A DNA stretch of 64,000 bases from CAVPDA01 sp963702495 (GTDB lineage: Bacteria > Pseudomonadota > Gammaproteobacteria > Burkholderiales > Rhodocyclaceae). The notes below the pieces were generated by a model. That model had not been told where the DNA came from. It saw only the letters and a list, made by a program, of their open reading frames with translations, and did no database searches. Positions 1-9,503 of this stretch are shown here, piece by piece. The translations under genes were made by a program, and so were the position numbers. Within the stretch, counting starts at the first letter, position 1; every line of letters begins with the position of its first letter. The stretch covers positions 124,001 to 188,000 of the forward strand of contig CAVPDA010000019.1 of assembly GCA_963702495.1 (NCBI GenBank), read 5' to 3'.

Positions 1-721
1 GGCTGCCGTGCGCACGCCGCGCCCACTTCGCATCCGGCAGGCGATGCAGCGTCAGGCTAGGGCTGTCGATCTCCGCCGGGATGGCCAGGGCCTGCGCCAT
101 GTCCTCCGCCCGCGCCTGTCTGAGACGCGCCGATACCGGCTCGCCGTCGATGAAGGCGAGCGGATCGCGGTATGGCCGCAGCAGGCGATAGAGCGCGGCG
201 GGGAGATAGAGCAGATCCGCTTCGCTCTCGCCATAGGCGTTGTAGTTGAGACATTCACCCAGTTCGCGCCACCGGCCGAGCACCCGCTCCGGGATCGCGA
301 GGGTGGCGGCGAGCCGCGCCGCAGTCTGCGGCATGTTGTCGCCGAACGCAGCCACCACGGCCCACGGGCGCTGCGCTCCGCCCAGAAAACGGTCCACGAT
401 GACGCTGGTGCAGACGTCCGCCGCGGTGTCGATGAACGCCTGCAGCAGGGCGTGCTGCGGAATGTCGCCGGCGAAATGGTGATCGAAATAACGCACGCTG
501 ACACCCTGCGCCAGCAGCCGCCGCAGCTCCGTGCGATTGTGGGCGAGGGAGATGTCGAGCGCCGTCACGCGATCGCCGGCTTCGGCGCGCACGCGCTGCA
601 GCAGCCGGTTGTCGCGCTTGACGCCGGTAACCAGGTCGCCGTCGCACGGCTCGGCCAGACGCAACTGGTGCAGCGCGCATATTCCGTCGGCATCGCCGTT
701 GAAGACGTCGATGTCCCTCAC
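1..721 (-). CDS. DHH-family phosphoesterase (C-terminus beyond window)
   Basis: Partial gene; it reads off the left edge. A GTG start at 721-719 overlaps the stop of the preceding gene, so the two are translationally coupled. The N-terminus reads VRDIDVFNGDADGICALHQL, carrying the first metal-binding motif DxDG. ALDISLAHN (second motif) and RYFDHHFAGD (the DHH motif) follow, then ADVCTSVIVDRFLGG. This order matches the DHH superfamily of Mn-dependent phosphodiesterases and pyrophosphatases, which includes RecJ and nano-RNases. The substrate cannot be told. It is the last visible gene of the pncA-pncB-kinase run. Confidence 0.85.
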   Translation of the reverse strand, partial: MRDIDVFNGDADGICALHQLRLAEPCDGDLVTGVKRDNRLLQRVRAEAGDRVTALDISLAHNRTELRRLLAQGVSVRYFDHHFAGDIPQHALLQAFIDTAADVCTSVIVDRFLGGAQRPWAVVAAFGDNMPQTAARLAATLAIPERVLGRWRELGECLNYNAYGESEADLLYLPAALYRLLRPYRDPLAFIDGEPVSARLRQARAEDMAQALAIPAEIDSPSLTLHRLPDAKWARRAHGS

Positions 722-2373
722 CGGCTGTGCCTCGCGATCGCCTCGTTCAGCCGCAGCAGCATCTCGCCCGCCGTCGCCCGTTCGGTGTCGATCGCGACGC
801 AGCACGCCAGTTCGTCGCCGGCCAGCGGCTCGGCGCTCGCGCGCTGGCGCTCCAGCACCTCCAGCGTGGCCTCCGAGGCGTCGCTGCCGGCCTGCTCGCG
901 CCGTGCGACGCGCTGCCGCAGCACCGCCTGCGCGGCGCGACAGTCGACGATGACGAACGGCACGTCGAGCGCGTTCGCCGTGCGGCGCAGGAGGTCGCGC
1001 TGACCGCGGCGCAGGAAGGCGGCGTTGACGATCGCGCTGTGACCCGATTCCAGGATCAGGCGCGCCAGCCTGGCCAGTTCGTCATAGGTCTCGCGCGTCG
1101 CCCCTTCGGAATAGATGCCGCTGTCGATGCCGGACCAGCTGCGGGCATCGGGCGCAAGATCGCGCAGGCGCTTGCGCTCGACGTCCGAGCGAACCCGCAC
1201 CGCACCGGTGCCTTCCAGCAGCGCTTGGGAAACGGCGGTCTTGCCCGATCCGGACAGTCCGTGGGCGATGATCAGGGCCGGATCGGGCGGCGCCATGCAG
1301 CGCTGGGCATAGCGCAGGTACGCGTCGTAGCTCGCCAGCGCGGCGGCACGCTCCTGTGCCGTGAGATGCTCCTGACTGGCGCGGATGCGCGCCACCTTGG
1401 CGCGCACCATGGCGCGATAGACGCGGTAGAAGCCCAGCACGGCGAGGCCGCCATAATCGCCCGTCTGCTGCAGATAGGCATCCAGAAAGCGCCACGCATA
1501 GTCGGCGCGGCCGCGCTCGGCCAGGTCCATGACGAGGAAGGCGATTTCGCTGAATACATCGATCCAGCGCAAGTTGGGATTGAACTCGATGCAGTCGAAG
1601 ACCTGGATCGCGCCGTCCACCAGCGCGATGTTGCCAAGATGGAGATCACCATGGCATTCGCGGACGAAGCCTTCGCTGCGGCGCTGATCGAACACCGGCG
1701 TCAGTCGCTGCAGCGCCTGCAGGCTCCAGGTTTCGATGGCGGCGAGCGCAGCGCGCTCTTCGTCGCTCGCCAGCCGCGGCCGGATCTGGGCGAAGTTCTG
1801 CTCGACCGGAAGGGCGACGCTGGCCGTGCTGCCAAAGGCGGACCCGGGCGCGGCGCGCGCGACGCCGCGGTGAAAGTCGGCGACTTCCCGGGCGATGGCA
1901 TCGACGTGCGCGGCAAGCAATTCACCCCGCGCCAGCATGCCGTCCAGCAGCGCCTCCTGCGCAAACTCGCGCATCTTGACCGCATACTCGATCGGCGCGC
2001 CGCTGCCATCGAAGCGCGGAGCGTCGGCCGAGCCCCGGATCGGCACCACTTCCAGGTAAATGCCGGGCGCCAGCCTGCGGTTGAGCCGCAGTTCCTCCTC
2101 GCAGCAGAAGCGGCGCCGCTCCAGCGTGCTGAAATCGAGAAAGCCGAGATCGAGGGGTTTCTTGAGTTTGTAGGCATACTCGCCGGTGAGCAGCACCGAC
2201 GAGATGTGGGTCTCGATCCGCCGCACGCACTGCACCGGATGGCGATAGCGGGCCGGGTCCATGAGGTTTCGGACCAGGGTTTCGTGGGTTTCGAGCGCGC
2301 CGGCCAGGGCGGGCTCCCCGATGTCGCCCTTGCCGAAAGTGCAATTGCCTATTGCATGGCTGGTCGGCACCAT
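718..2373 (-). CDS. APH-like / P-loop kinase fusion protein
   Basis: 551 residues in two parts. The N-terminal two thirds is an aminoglycoside-phosphotransferase-fold domain with the catalytic motif HGDLHLGNIAL and the metal-binding VFDCIEFN. The C-terminal third is a P-loop kinase with Walker A GLSGSGKTAVS, resembling gluconate/zeta-type kinases. Such fusions are annotated as bifunctional aminoglycoside phosphotransferase/ATP-binding protein and have no settled substrate. The family-like sequence begins near an internal Met at about 2262 (MDPARYRHPV), so the true start may be later than 2373. It sits 13 bp after pncB and overlaps the DHH gene. Confidence 0.85.
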   Translation of the reverse strand: MVPTSHAIGNCTFGKGDIGEPALAGALETHETLVRNLMDPARYRHPVQCVRRIETHISSVLLTGEYAYKLKKPLDLGFLDFSTLERRRFCCEEELRLNRRLAPGIYLEVVPIRGSADAPRFDGSGAPIEYAVKMREFAQEALLDGMLARGELLAAHVDAIAREVADFHRGVARAAPGSAFGSTASVALPVEQNFAQIRPRLASDEERAALAAIETWSLQALQRLTPVFDQRRSEGFVRECHGDLHLGNIALVDGAIQVFDCIEFNPNLRWIDVFSEIAFLVMDLAERGRADYAWRFLDAYLQQTGDYGGLAVLGFYRVYRAMVRAKVARIRASQEHLTAQERAAALASYDAYLRYAQRCMAPPDPALIIAHGLSGSGKTAVSQALLEGTGAVRVRSDVERKRLRDLAPDARSWSGIDSGIYSEGATRETYDELARLARLILESGHSAIVNAAFLRRGQRDLLRRTANALDVPFVIVDCRAAQAVLRQRVARREQAGSDASEATLEVLERQRASAEPLAGDELACCVAIDTERATAGEMLLRLNEAIARHSR

Positions 2374-2386
2374 CGGCGCTCGCCTC

Positions 2387-3736
2387 CTATGCCGCAGCCC
2401 CCGCGTGGCGCTGGTCCACCCATTGCGCCAGCGCCCGCAGCGGCTCGGCGACCGCGGCCTGGAGCGGCGGCGCCGGATCGAGGCCGCGCAGCGCTTCCGG
2501 CAGCGTCGTCAATTGCCGGCGCGCATGCTCCCGGACGGCGGCGAGGCGCGGTTGGTCCGGCAGGCGCTTGCCACCCCGCATCACCGGCAGCAGCAGCGGC
2601 TCGCCCGCCGCCGCATCGTCGGCCGTGGTGAGGACGTCCTGCGCGATGCGGCCGTCCGCATCGAAGCGGCGGAATACCTGCTTGCGACCCGGCCAGGTGG
2701 CTTTGCCCTCGGAGCGCTTGCGGCGCGCCTCGCCGTCGTATTCCTGCAGCTTGTAGGCGCAGTCGAGGTAAGGCATGTCGGCCGAAGTGTTCATGCGCGT
2801 GCCGACACCGAAGCCGTCGATCGGCGCGCCCGAGCCGATCAGCTCGCGCAGACGGTATTCATCGAGATTGCCGCTGGCGAAGATCTTGACGCCATTCAGT
2901 CCGCCCGCATCGAGGATACGGCGCACGCGGCGCGCATGCTGCGCCAGGTCGCCCGAGTCCAGCCGCACCGCCTGGATCGCCACCCCCTCGCCGGCGAGCC
3001 GCCGCGCCAGGGGCACGAGATGCTCGGCCGCGGCCTCGGTATCGTAGGTGTCGATCAACATCACCGCGTTCTTGGGATGGGAGCGCGCGAAATGCTCGAA
3101 CGCCTCGTTCTCGTCGGCGTGGGCCTGGATGAAGGAGTGCGCCATCGTGCCGTAGATCGGCACCTCCCAAAGCCTGCCGGCGAGCACCGCGGAGGTGCCG
3201 GAGAAGCCGGCGAGATAGCTGGCGCGCGCCGACAGCAGCCCGGCCTCGGCACCGTGGGCTCGGCGCAGTCCGAAATCCACCAGCAGCCGGCCCGGCGCCG
3301 CCAGCGCCGAGCGCGCCGCTTTGGACGCGACCAGGGTCTGGAACTGCAGCAGATTGATGATGCGCGTCTCCACCAGTTGCGCTTGCGGCAGCGGCGCCGT
3401 CACGCGCAGGATCGGCTCGTCGCCGAAGAACACGGTCCCTTCGGGCATGGCATCGACATCGCCGGTGAAGCGCAGATCCGCCAACGCATCGACGAAATCC
3501 CTGCTGAAGCGCCCGCTCGCGGCGAGCCAATCCAGATCGTCGGCATCGAAGCGCAGCGCCTCCAGGTATTCCAGCACCTGCTCCAATCCCGCGGCCATGA
3601 GGAAGTTGCGGCATTCCGGCAGCTTGCGCACGAAAAACTCGAACACCGCGGTCCCGTCCATGCCTTGGTCATGGTAGGCCTGCAGCATGGTGAGCTGGTA
3701 GAGGTCGGTGAGGAGCACGCTGGGCGCTGGGTTCAT
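2387..3736 (-). CDS. pncB: Nicotinate phosphoribosyltransferase
   Basis: 449 residues, the usual family length. It converts nicotinate and PRPP to nicotinate mononucleotide in the Preiss-Handler NAD salvage route. The N-terminus LLTDLYQLTMLQAYHDQGM is characteristic, followed by AVFEFFVRKLPECRNFLMAAG. Later LIDTYDTEAAA, AVRLDSGDLAQHAR and GFGVGTRMNTSADMPYLDC form the substrate and phosphate site. I chose the ATG at 3736 because upstream residues of the longer frame are not conserved and it lies 4 bp after the pncA stop. pncA directly upstream makes nicotinate, so the pair is a complete salvage step. Confidence 0.95.
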   Translation of the reverse strand: MNPAPSVLLTDLYQLTMLQAYHDQGMDGTAVFEFFVRKLPECRNFLMAAGLEQVLEYLEALRFDADDLDWLAASGRFSRDFVDALADLRFTGDVDAMPEGTVFFGDEPILRVTAPLPQAQLVETRIINLLQFQTLVASKAARSALAAPGRLLVDFGLRRAHGAEAGLLSARASYLAGFSGTSAVLAGRLWEVPIYGTMAHSFIQAHADENEAFEHFARSHPKNAVMLIDTYDTEAAAEHLVPLARRLAGEGVAIQAVRLDSGDLAQHARRVRRILDAGGLNGVKIFASGNLDEYRLRELIGSGAPIDGFGVGTRMNTSADMPYLDCAYKLQEYDGEARRKRSEGKATWPGRKQVFRRFDADGRIAQDVLTTADDAAAGEPLLLPVMRGGKRLPDQPRLAAVREHARRQLTTLPEALRGLDPAPPLQAAVAEPLRALAQWVDQRHAGAAA

Positions 3737-3740
3737 CGCA

Positions 3741-4340
3741 TCAGCCCGAGACGCCGGAATATTCGATGGCAACCGCCCCTGCCCCGAGCATTTCCGCGAT
3801 GGCACGCTCGCCGTCGCCTGGCGCGACATCGACCGCACGGATGGCGTCGGCGAGCAGCACCGCGCCGAAGCCGAACCGGCGGGCGTCGCGCACGGTATTG
3901 AGTACGCAGTAGTCCGTGGCCAGGCCGCCGACGAAAACCCGGGACACGCCGGCCTGGCGCAGCAGTTCCGTCAGTTCCGTGCCCTCGAAGCCGGAGTAGG
4001 CGTCGGTCTGCGTCGCCGTCGCCTTGGAGATGATCCTAACGTCGCACGGCAGGTCCAGCAGCGCGGCGAAGCGCGCGCCGTCGGAGCCGGCGATGCAGTG
4101 CGGCGGCCACGGCCCGCCCTGCTCGCGGAAAGAGCAATGCTGCGGCGGGTGCCAGTCGCGCGTGGCGAAGACCGGCAGCCCCCGCTGCTGGAACAGCGCA
4201 ATGTAGCGGTTCAGCGCGTGCACCACCTCGTCGCCGCGCGGCACGGCAAGGCTCCCGCCGGGCAGGAAATCGTACTGCACGTCCACCAGGATCAGCGCAT
4301 CGCCGCGCTGCAACGTCACCGCAAACGGATCGCTCGCCAT
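3741..4340 (-). CDS. pncA: Nicotinamidase
   Basis: 199 residues. Hydrolyses nicotinamide to nicotinate and ammonia. The Asp-Lys-Cys catalytic triad is visible: LVDVQYDFLPGGSL (Asp), IISKATATQTDAYSGF (Lys) and GGLATDYCVLNTVRDA (Cys). The metal site is DWHPPQHCSF. The start at MASDPFAVTL (4340) is preferred over an upstream in-frame Met, because the extra 22 residues look like low-complexity antisense sequence. Lies 4 bp before pncB and 25 bp after the Lon-like gene. Confidence 0.95.
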   Translation of the reverse strand: MASDPFAVTLQRGDALILVDVQYDFLPGGSLAVPRGDEVVHALNRYIALFQQRGLPVFATRDWHPPQHCSFREQGGPWPPHCIAGSDGARFAALLDLPCDVRIISKATATQTDAYSGFEGTELTELLRQAGVSRVFVGGLATDYCVLNTVRDARRFGFGAVLLADAIRAVDVAPGDGERAIAEMLGAGAVAIEYSGVSG

Positions 4341-4365
4341 CGTTTTCCCCGCGCGCGCCGCCGCG

Positions 4366-6780
4366 TCAGTCCTTTTTGCGCTCGCGCCGGCGCGAGCGCC
4401 CGGCACTGGCGTAGCTCTGGCGCATCACGGACATCTCGGCCAACTGGGCCGCCACCATGTAGTTGATGCTGCCCTCCGGCACCACGCCGTTTTCATCCGG
4501 CTCGCCGGCGGGCACTCCGGTGAGCAGCGCGATCGCCTCGTCCACCGTGCTCACGGCATAGATCCTGAACTTGCCCTCGGCACAGGCCCGGACCACGTCC
4601 TCGCGCAGCATGAGATGCTTGACGTTCGAATCCGGGATCAGCACGCCCTGCTCGCCGTCCAGGCCGCGCGCGCGGCAGATGTCGAAGAAGCCTTCGATCT
4701 TCTCGTTCACGCCGCCGATCGCCTGGACTCGTCCATATTGGTTTACCGAACCGGTCACCGCCAGAGATTGCCGGATCGCCACCGCCGCAAGGGCCGAGAG
4801 CAGCGCGCACAGTTCCGCCAGCGACGCGGAGTCGCCCTCCACCGGGCCATAGGATTGCTCGAACACCAGGCTCGCGGTGAGCGACAGGGGTATGCTGCGG
4901 GAATAGCGGGCGGCGAGGAAAGAGGACAGGATCATCACGCCCTTGGAGTGCAGGGCGCCGCCCAGTTCCGCCTCGCGTTCGATGTCGATGACGTCCCCCT
5001 CGCCGAGGCGCGCCGTGGCGGTAATGCGCACCGGATGGGCGAAGGCGAAATCGCCCAGGTCGATCACGGCCAGGCCATTGATCTGCCCGACCTGGGCGCC
5101 GGCGGTGGAGATCAGCAGCGTGTCGCGCAGCACCTCGCGCTGCAACTGCGCACGCAGCCGATCCGCGCGCCGGACGCGGCCATCGAGCGCGCGCTGCACG
5201 TCCTCGCGCGTCACCACCTCGCGGCCGGCTTTGACCGCCCAATGATCGGACTCGCGCATCAGATCGGCGACGCGGCGCGTGTGCGCGCTGAGCTTTTCGG
5301 AGTCGCCGGCTGTGCGGGCGGCGTCCTCGACGATGCGCGCCACAGCATCGCGCGCGAACGGGCGCAGGTTGTTGCCGCGCGCCAGGCGGCCGATGAGCAG
5401 GGCGTAGAGCCGCGTGTTGTCGTCGCTGCGCTCGACGTCGCTTTCGAAGTCCGCCGCCACCTTGAACAGTTCCTCGAACTCCGGATCGAATTCCCGCAGC
5501 AGGTAATAGAGCAGCCGTTCGCCGATCACGACCACCTTGAGGTCGAGGGGAATCGGCTCCGGCTCGAGCGACAGGGTGCTGATCAATCCGATCATCTGGC
5601 CCAGGGACTCGATGCGGATATGCCCGGCCTTGAGCACGCGCTTGAGCCCTTCGTAGGCGTAGGGCTGCGTCAGCAGCTTCACCGCATCCAGCACCAGGTA
5701 GCCGCCGTTGGCGCGATGCAGGGCGCCGGCCTTGATCAAGCTGAAGTTGGTGACCAGCGTGCCCATGTGGGCGATCTGGTCGACCCGCCCCACCAGGTTC
5801 TGGTAGTTGGGGTTGTCTTCGAACACGATCGGCGCCGTCGGTGTCGCCGCGTGGTCCACCAGCAGGTTCACGTGATAGCGCTGCAGCGAGATGGCGCCGG
5901 TCATGGTGACGGTAGTCGTATCGCCCTCCGACTTCTGGCTTTCGCGCAGTTCCTCGCTGGTCTCCACGACGTCCTTCTGCACGGCATCGAGGAAGGCGAT
6001 CACCTCGGGGAGATCGGCATAGCTGTCCCTGAGTTCCTCGATCAGGTGGCCGACGGCGAGGCTCATGGTGTCGCTGCTCGCCCGCCGGATCTGGGCCTGC
6101 ATCTCGCGCCGCCAGCGCGGGAACTGGTGCAGGAGCTTGGTGAGTTTCTCGCCGAAGGACTCGATGGCGGCGCTGATGCGCTTCTGCTCCTCCTCCGGCA
6201 GCTTGTTGAATTCGTCCGGGCCCATCGTCTCGTCGCCCTTGACCGGCGCGAAGACGAAGCCGTGAGGTGTGCGCAGCAGCGCCACCCCCTGCTGTACCGA
6301 CTCGTGGCCCAGTTCGCGCAGCGCTGTTTCTTCGCGGTTCTTGAACTCCTCCTGGATCGCCTCCATGCGCGAGCGGTATTCATCGCTGTCGAAGGCGCTG
6401 GTGATGGCGGTGCCGAGTTCGGTCACGAACTGCTGCATGTCGCGCTTGAGCTGCGCGCCCCGCCCTGCCGGCAGTTTCAAGGCGCGCGGCCGTTGCGGTT
6501 CGTCGAAATTATTGACGTAGCACCAGTCCCCGGGCACCGCCTCGCCAGCGGCCTTCTCCTCCAGCAAGCGGCGCACGGTGAAATGACGGCCGCTGCCGGG
6601 CTCGCCCAGGACGAACAGGTTGTAGCCGGGGCGGCGGATGTCGATGCCGAAGCGCACGGCCTCCTCGGCGCGCGCCTGGCCGAAGCCGTTCCCCGTGTCC
6701 GGCAGATCGGCCGTGGTGGCAAAATCGAGCAACGCAGGATCGCAGGTGCGGTAGAGCAGTTGCGGTTCGAGGGGTTTCAT
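4366..6780 (-). CDS. Lon-like ATP-dependent protease (AAA_32 / Lon_C type)
   Basis: 804 residues. The N-terminus has a nucleotide-binding segment with GEPGSGRHF, a P-loop-like motif in which the usual Lys is Arg. The middle holds the region GGYLVLDAVKLLTQPYAYEGL, which follows the AAA part in this family. The C-terminal Lon protease domain has the catalytic Ser in VEGDSASLAEL (about residue 648) and Lys in GGVNEKIEGFFD (about 693), the Ser-Lys dyad spacing of Lon. No N-terminal LON substrate domain is present, so it belongs to the YcbZ/LonB-like branch rather than classical LonA. It follows dnaJ on the same strand, fitting protein quality control. Confidence 0.92.
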   Translation of the reverse strand: MKPLEPQLLYRTCDPALLDFATTADLPDTGNGFGQARAEEAVRFGIDIRRPGYNLFVLGEPGSGRHFTVRRLLEEKAAGEAVPGDWCYVNNFDEPQRPRALKLPAGRGAQLKRDMQQFVTELGTAITSAFDSDEYRSRMEAIQEEFKNREETALRELGHESVQQGVALLRTPHGFVFAPVKGDETMGPDEFNKLPEEEQKRISAAIESFGEKLTKLLHQFPRWRREMQAQIRRASSDTMSLAVGHLIEELRDSYADLPEVIAFLDAVQKDVVETSEELRESQKSEGDTTTVTMTGAISLQRYHVNLLVDHAATPTAPIVFEDNPNYQNLVGRVDQIAHMGTLVTNFSLIKAGALHRANGGYLVLDAVKLLTQPYAYEGLKRVLKAGHIRIESLGQMIGLISTLSLEPEPIPLDLKVVVIGERLLYYLLREFDPEFEELFKVAADFESDVERSDDNTRLYALLIGRLARGNNLRPFARDAVARIVEDAARTAGDSEKLSAHTRRVADLMRESDHWAVKAGREVVTREDVQRALDGRVRRADRLRAQLQREVLRDTLLISTAGAQVGQINGLAVIDLGDFAFAHPVRITATARLGEGDVIDIEREAELGGALHSKGVMILSSFLAARYSRSIPLSLTASLVFEQSYGPVEGDSASLAELCALLSALAAVAIRQSLAVTGSVNQYGRVQAIGGVNEKIEGFFDICRARGLDGEQGVLIPDSNVKHLMLREDVVRACAEGKFRIYAVSTVDEAIALLTGVPAGEPDENGVVPEGSINYMVAAQLAEMSVMRQSYASAGRSRRRERKKD

Positions 6781-6848
6781 GTCGTGTGATTGTTGTTGGT
6801 ACGAAGGTGGATAGCTGGGCGCCGCCATCGATCCCGGTCACGGGAATT

Positions 6849-8012
6849 CTACGACTTGTCGGCAGCCAGTTCGCGCAGTTTCTGGTACAGCCTGCGCTCG
6901 GCCCCGCTCAGGCTCTCGGGCACGGTGACGCGCAGCCGCAGGAGCAGGTCGCCCCGGCTGTCGCTTCCGAAGTGCGGCAGGCCCTTGCCGCGCAGCCGCA
7001 GCACCGAGTCTGGCTGGGTGCCCGGCGGGATCGCGACGTCCACGTTGCCGTCCATGGTCGGCACGCTGCGTTCCGCACCGAGCACGGCGTCCGTGATCGA
7101 AAGCTCCTCGACGCGCCACAGGTCGCAACCGTCCCGTTCGAAGCGCGCATCGGGCTGGGAATGGATCACGACGAAGAGATCGCCGGGAGAACCGCCGCTT
7201 TCCCGGCTGCCCTGGCCGTGGCCCGGCACGCGCAGGGCCATGCCCTCTTCCACGCCGGGAGGAATCTTGACCGTCAGCGTCTCCGTCTGCGGCACCTCGC
7301 GCCGGCCATGACAGGCCGGACAAGGCTGGTCGATGATCGTTCCGCGGCCCCCGCAGGCGGCACAGGGCGCGATGCGCTGGAACATCACGCCGCCCTCGCG
7401 CCCTCCCGTCACCTCCCGCCCGCTGCCCTTGCAGGTCGGACATGGGCGCGGCGCGGTGCCGGGCTTGGCGCCGCTGCCATGACAGACGGCACAAGGCGCG
7501 AGACGCGTCACGACCACCTTCTCCTCGCCGCCGGTCGCGACACGCTGCAGGGGCACACGCAGTTCCACCTCCAGATTCGCACCGACCGCGGGCCCGGCGC
7601 GGCGCTGCCGGCCGAAGAAGCGTTCGAACAGCCTGCCGCCGAAATCGAACCCCAGACCCCCGAACAGGTCGTCCGCATTGATCCTGCCGAACAGGTCTGC
7701 AGCGTCGAAGCCGGCGATTCCGGCAAAGCCGCCGCTGTCGTACTCCGCCCGCTTCTTCGGGTCCGACAGCACGGCATAGGCTTCGGCGATTTCCTTGAAG
7801 CGCTCCTCGGCGCCGGGTTCCTTGTTGCGGTCCGGGTGGTACTTCAGCGCCAGCTTGCGGAACGCATCCTTGACCGCCTTCTCGTCGGCATCCCGCGGCA
7901 CGCCCAGCACTTCGTAGTAATCCCGTTTGGCGGCGGTATCGATGTCTTGCTCCCGGCAGTGTCGAGTGCCCGCAGTCCGGCCGCGATCAGCGCGATTCCT
8001 TGTAATCCGCAT
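6849..8012 (-). CDS. dnaJ: DnaJ-type Hsp40 co-chaperone
   Basis: J domain KRDYYEVLGVP...KYHPDRN with the HPD motif, then a Gly/Phe-rich stretch. Four zinc-binding repeats follow (CAVCHGSG, CPTCKGSG, CAACGGRG, CPACHGR), then the C-terminal substrate domains. This is a full type-I DnaJ. The start is unclear. The ATG at 8012 overlaps the Hsp70 gene end by 26 bases and adds about 29 non-conserved residues. No ATG, GTG or TTG lies closer to the J domain in frame, but an ATC at 7943 has GGGAG six bases before it. The body is certain, the start is not. Confidence 0.93.
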   Translation of the reverse strand: MRITRNRADRGRTAGTRHCREQDIDTAAKRDYYEVLGVPRDADEKAVKDAFRKLALKYHPDRNKEPGAEERFKEIAEAYAVLSDPKKRAEYDSGGFAGIAGFDAADLFGRINADDLFGGLGFDFGGRLFERFFGRQRRAGPAVGANLEVELRVPLQRVATGGEEKVVVTRLAPCAVCHGSGAKPGTAPRPCPTCKGSGREVTGGREGGVMFQRIAPCAACGGRGTIIDQPCPACHGRREVPQTETLTVKIPPGVEEGMALRVPGHGQGSRESGGSPGDLFVVIHSQPDARFERDGCDLWRVEELSITDAVLGAERSVPTMDGNVDVAIPPGTQPDSVLRLRGKGLPHFGSDSRGDLLLRLRVTVPESLSGAERRLYQKLRELAADKS

Positions 8013-9393
8013 CCACGACCCGGCCGCGGGGGCCGGAGCCGCTGGGACGCGACTCACCGCCGGCACCGATGTCCGGCTTCGGCTCGGGACCGGCGTAGCG
8101 CGTCTCCTGATAGGGACCGCTGCCCTGTCCCTGGCTCTGGGAGTAGATGACGACACCGGCCTCCTTCAGCAGCTTGCGCAAGTTCTCGGCCTTGTCCGCC
8201 GCCGCCGCGGCATCGCGCTTCTTGCAGGCGTCACGGGTTTCGCGCCGTGCCGCCTCGATGCGGTTCTTGAGTTCGTCGGTGAGCTTGTCGCCGAAATCCG
8301 CCAGCGTCCTTTCCGCCTGGTAGCACAGGCCGTCGGCATCGTTCAGCTTCTCCGCATCCTCGCGCCGTTTCCTGTCCGCCTCGGCATAGCGTTCGGCTTC
8401 CTCGACCATGCGCTTCTTGACATCCTCCGGCAGGCGCGTCGAGCCGCCGACGAAGACGAGGCGCTCCACCTCGCGCGCCGCAACGCCGGCATCGTGCAGA
8501 GCCTGCTCGACCGGGGCGCGGCAGCGCTCGATCACCGGTCGCACCAGGCGCTCCAGTTCGGCGCGGGATAGATCCAGTTCGAGATGCCGAGGTTCGCCCG
8601 CGACGGCACCGATGTAGGGCAGGCTGACATGGGCCGTGACGCCGGTAAACAACTCGATCTTGGCGACCTCCGCCGCTTCCATGAGGCGGGCGGCGGCCTT
8701 CGCGTCGCGCCGCACGTCGATTCCGCTCGCGTCGAGGTAGCGGCGCGCCAGTTCGTCGAACAGGTTCTGGTTCATGTCGGTGCCCCCCAGACGGGTGTCG
8801 CCGCTGGTCGCCCTGACTTCGAACACTCCCTTGCCGAACTCCATGATCGTCACATCGAGCGTGCCGCCGCCGAGATCGATCACGGCGATGCGCAATTCCT
8901 GACCGAGCCGGTCCAGTCCATACGCCAGCGCCGCCGCGGTCGGCTCGTTGACCAGCCGAGCCACCTCCAGGCCGGCGATGCGCGCCGCGTCCTTGGTGGC
9001 GTTGCGCTGGTTGTCGTCGAAATAGGCGGGAACGGTGACCACGGCCTTCTCGACCGGTTCGCCGAGAAAGGCCTCGGCGTCGCGCTTGATCTTCTGTAGC
9101 AGGAACGCAGACAGTTGCTCCGGCGAAAAGGATTTGCCGCGCAATTGGATACGGTCCCGCGTCCCCATGCGGCGCTTGAACGCCGTCGCCGTCCCTTCCG
9201 GATTGGATGCTGCCTGGCGCCGCGCAGGTTCGCCGACCAGCAACTGGCCCTCGGCGGTGATGGCCACATAGCTTGGAAACGCCTTGCCGCCGAGACTTAC
9301 ACCCTCGGCGCTGGGGATGAGGACAGGACGGCCGCCGCGCAACACCGCAGCCGCCGAATTGGACGTACCCACGTCTATGCCGATGATCGCCAT
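7987..9393 (-). CDS. Hsp70 (DnaK-like) lacking the substrate-binding beta domain
   Basis: 468 residues, against about 640 for DnaK. Residues 1-316 are a normal Hsp70 ATPase: GIDVGTSNSAAAV (phosphate 1), VVTVPAYFDDNQRNATKDAA, RLVNEPTAAALAYG, VIDLGGGTLDVT (phosphate 2), LGGTDMNQ and FVGGSTRLPE (adenosine). The frame then passes straight into the helical-lid sequence VKKRMVEEAERYAEADRKR, which in E. coli DnaK lies about 160 residues later. The end of the ATPase lobe, the linker and the whole beta-sandwich are therefore missing, in frame. The tail VVDADYKESR resembles the usual DnaK end. The gene is followed by dnaJ. The deletion may be real or an assembly artefact. Confidence 0.88.
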   Translation of the reverse strand: MAIIGIDVGTSNSAAAVLRGGRPVLIPSAEGVSLGGKAFPSYVAITAEGQLLVGEPARRQAASNPEGTATAFKRRMGTRDRIQLRGKSFSPEQLSAFLLQKIKRDAEAFLGEPVEKAVVTVPAYFDDNQRNATKDAARIAGLEVARLVNEPTAAALAYGLDRLGQELRIAVIDLGGGTLDVTIMEFGKGVFEVRATSGDTRLGGTDMNQNLFDELARRYLDASGIDVRRDAKAAARLMEAAEVAKIELFTGVTAHVSLPYIGAVAGEPRHLELDLSRAELERLVRPVIERCRAPVEQALHDAGVAAREVERLVFVGGSTRLPEDVKKRMVEEAERYAEADRKRREDAEKLNDADGLCYQAERTLADFGDKLTDELKNRIEAARRETRDACKKRDAAAAADKAENLRKLLKEAGVVIYSQSQGQGSGPYQETRYAGPEPKPDIGAGGESRPSGSGPRGRVVDADYKESR

Positions 9394-9503
9394 GCCGTGT
9401 CGCCTCCTCGTTCGTGGCTCGGCTTCGGGCCCTGCCGCCCTGGCCGACGAATCAGGACAGCCGAGCAGGATCATTGATTTTTATTAATGATACCTGCGCC
9501 GAA

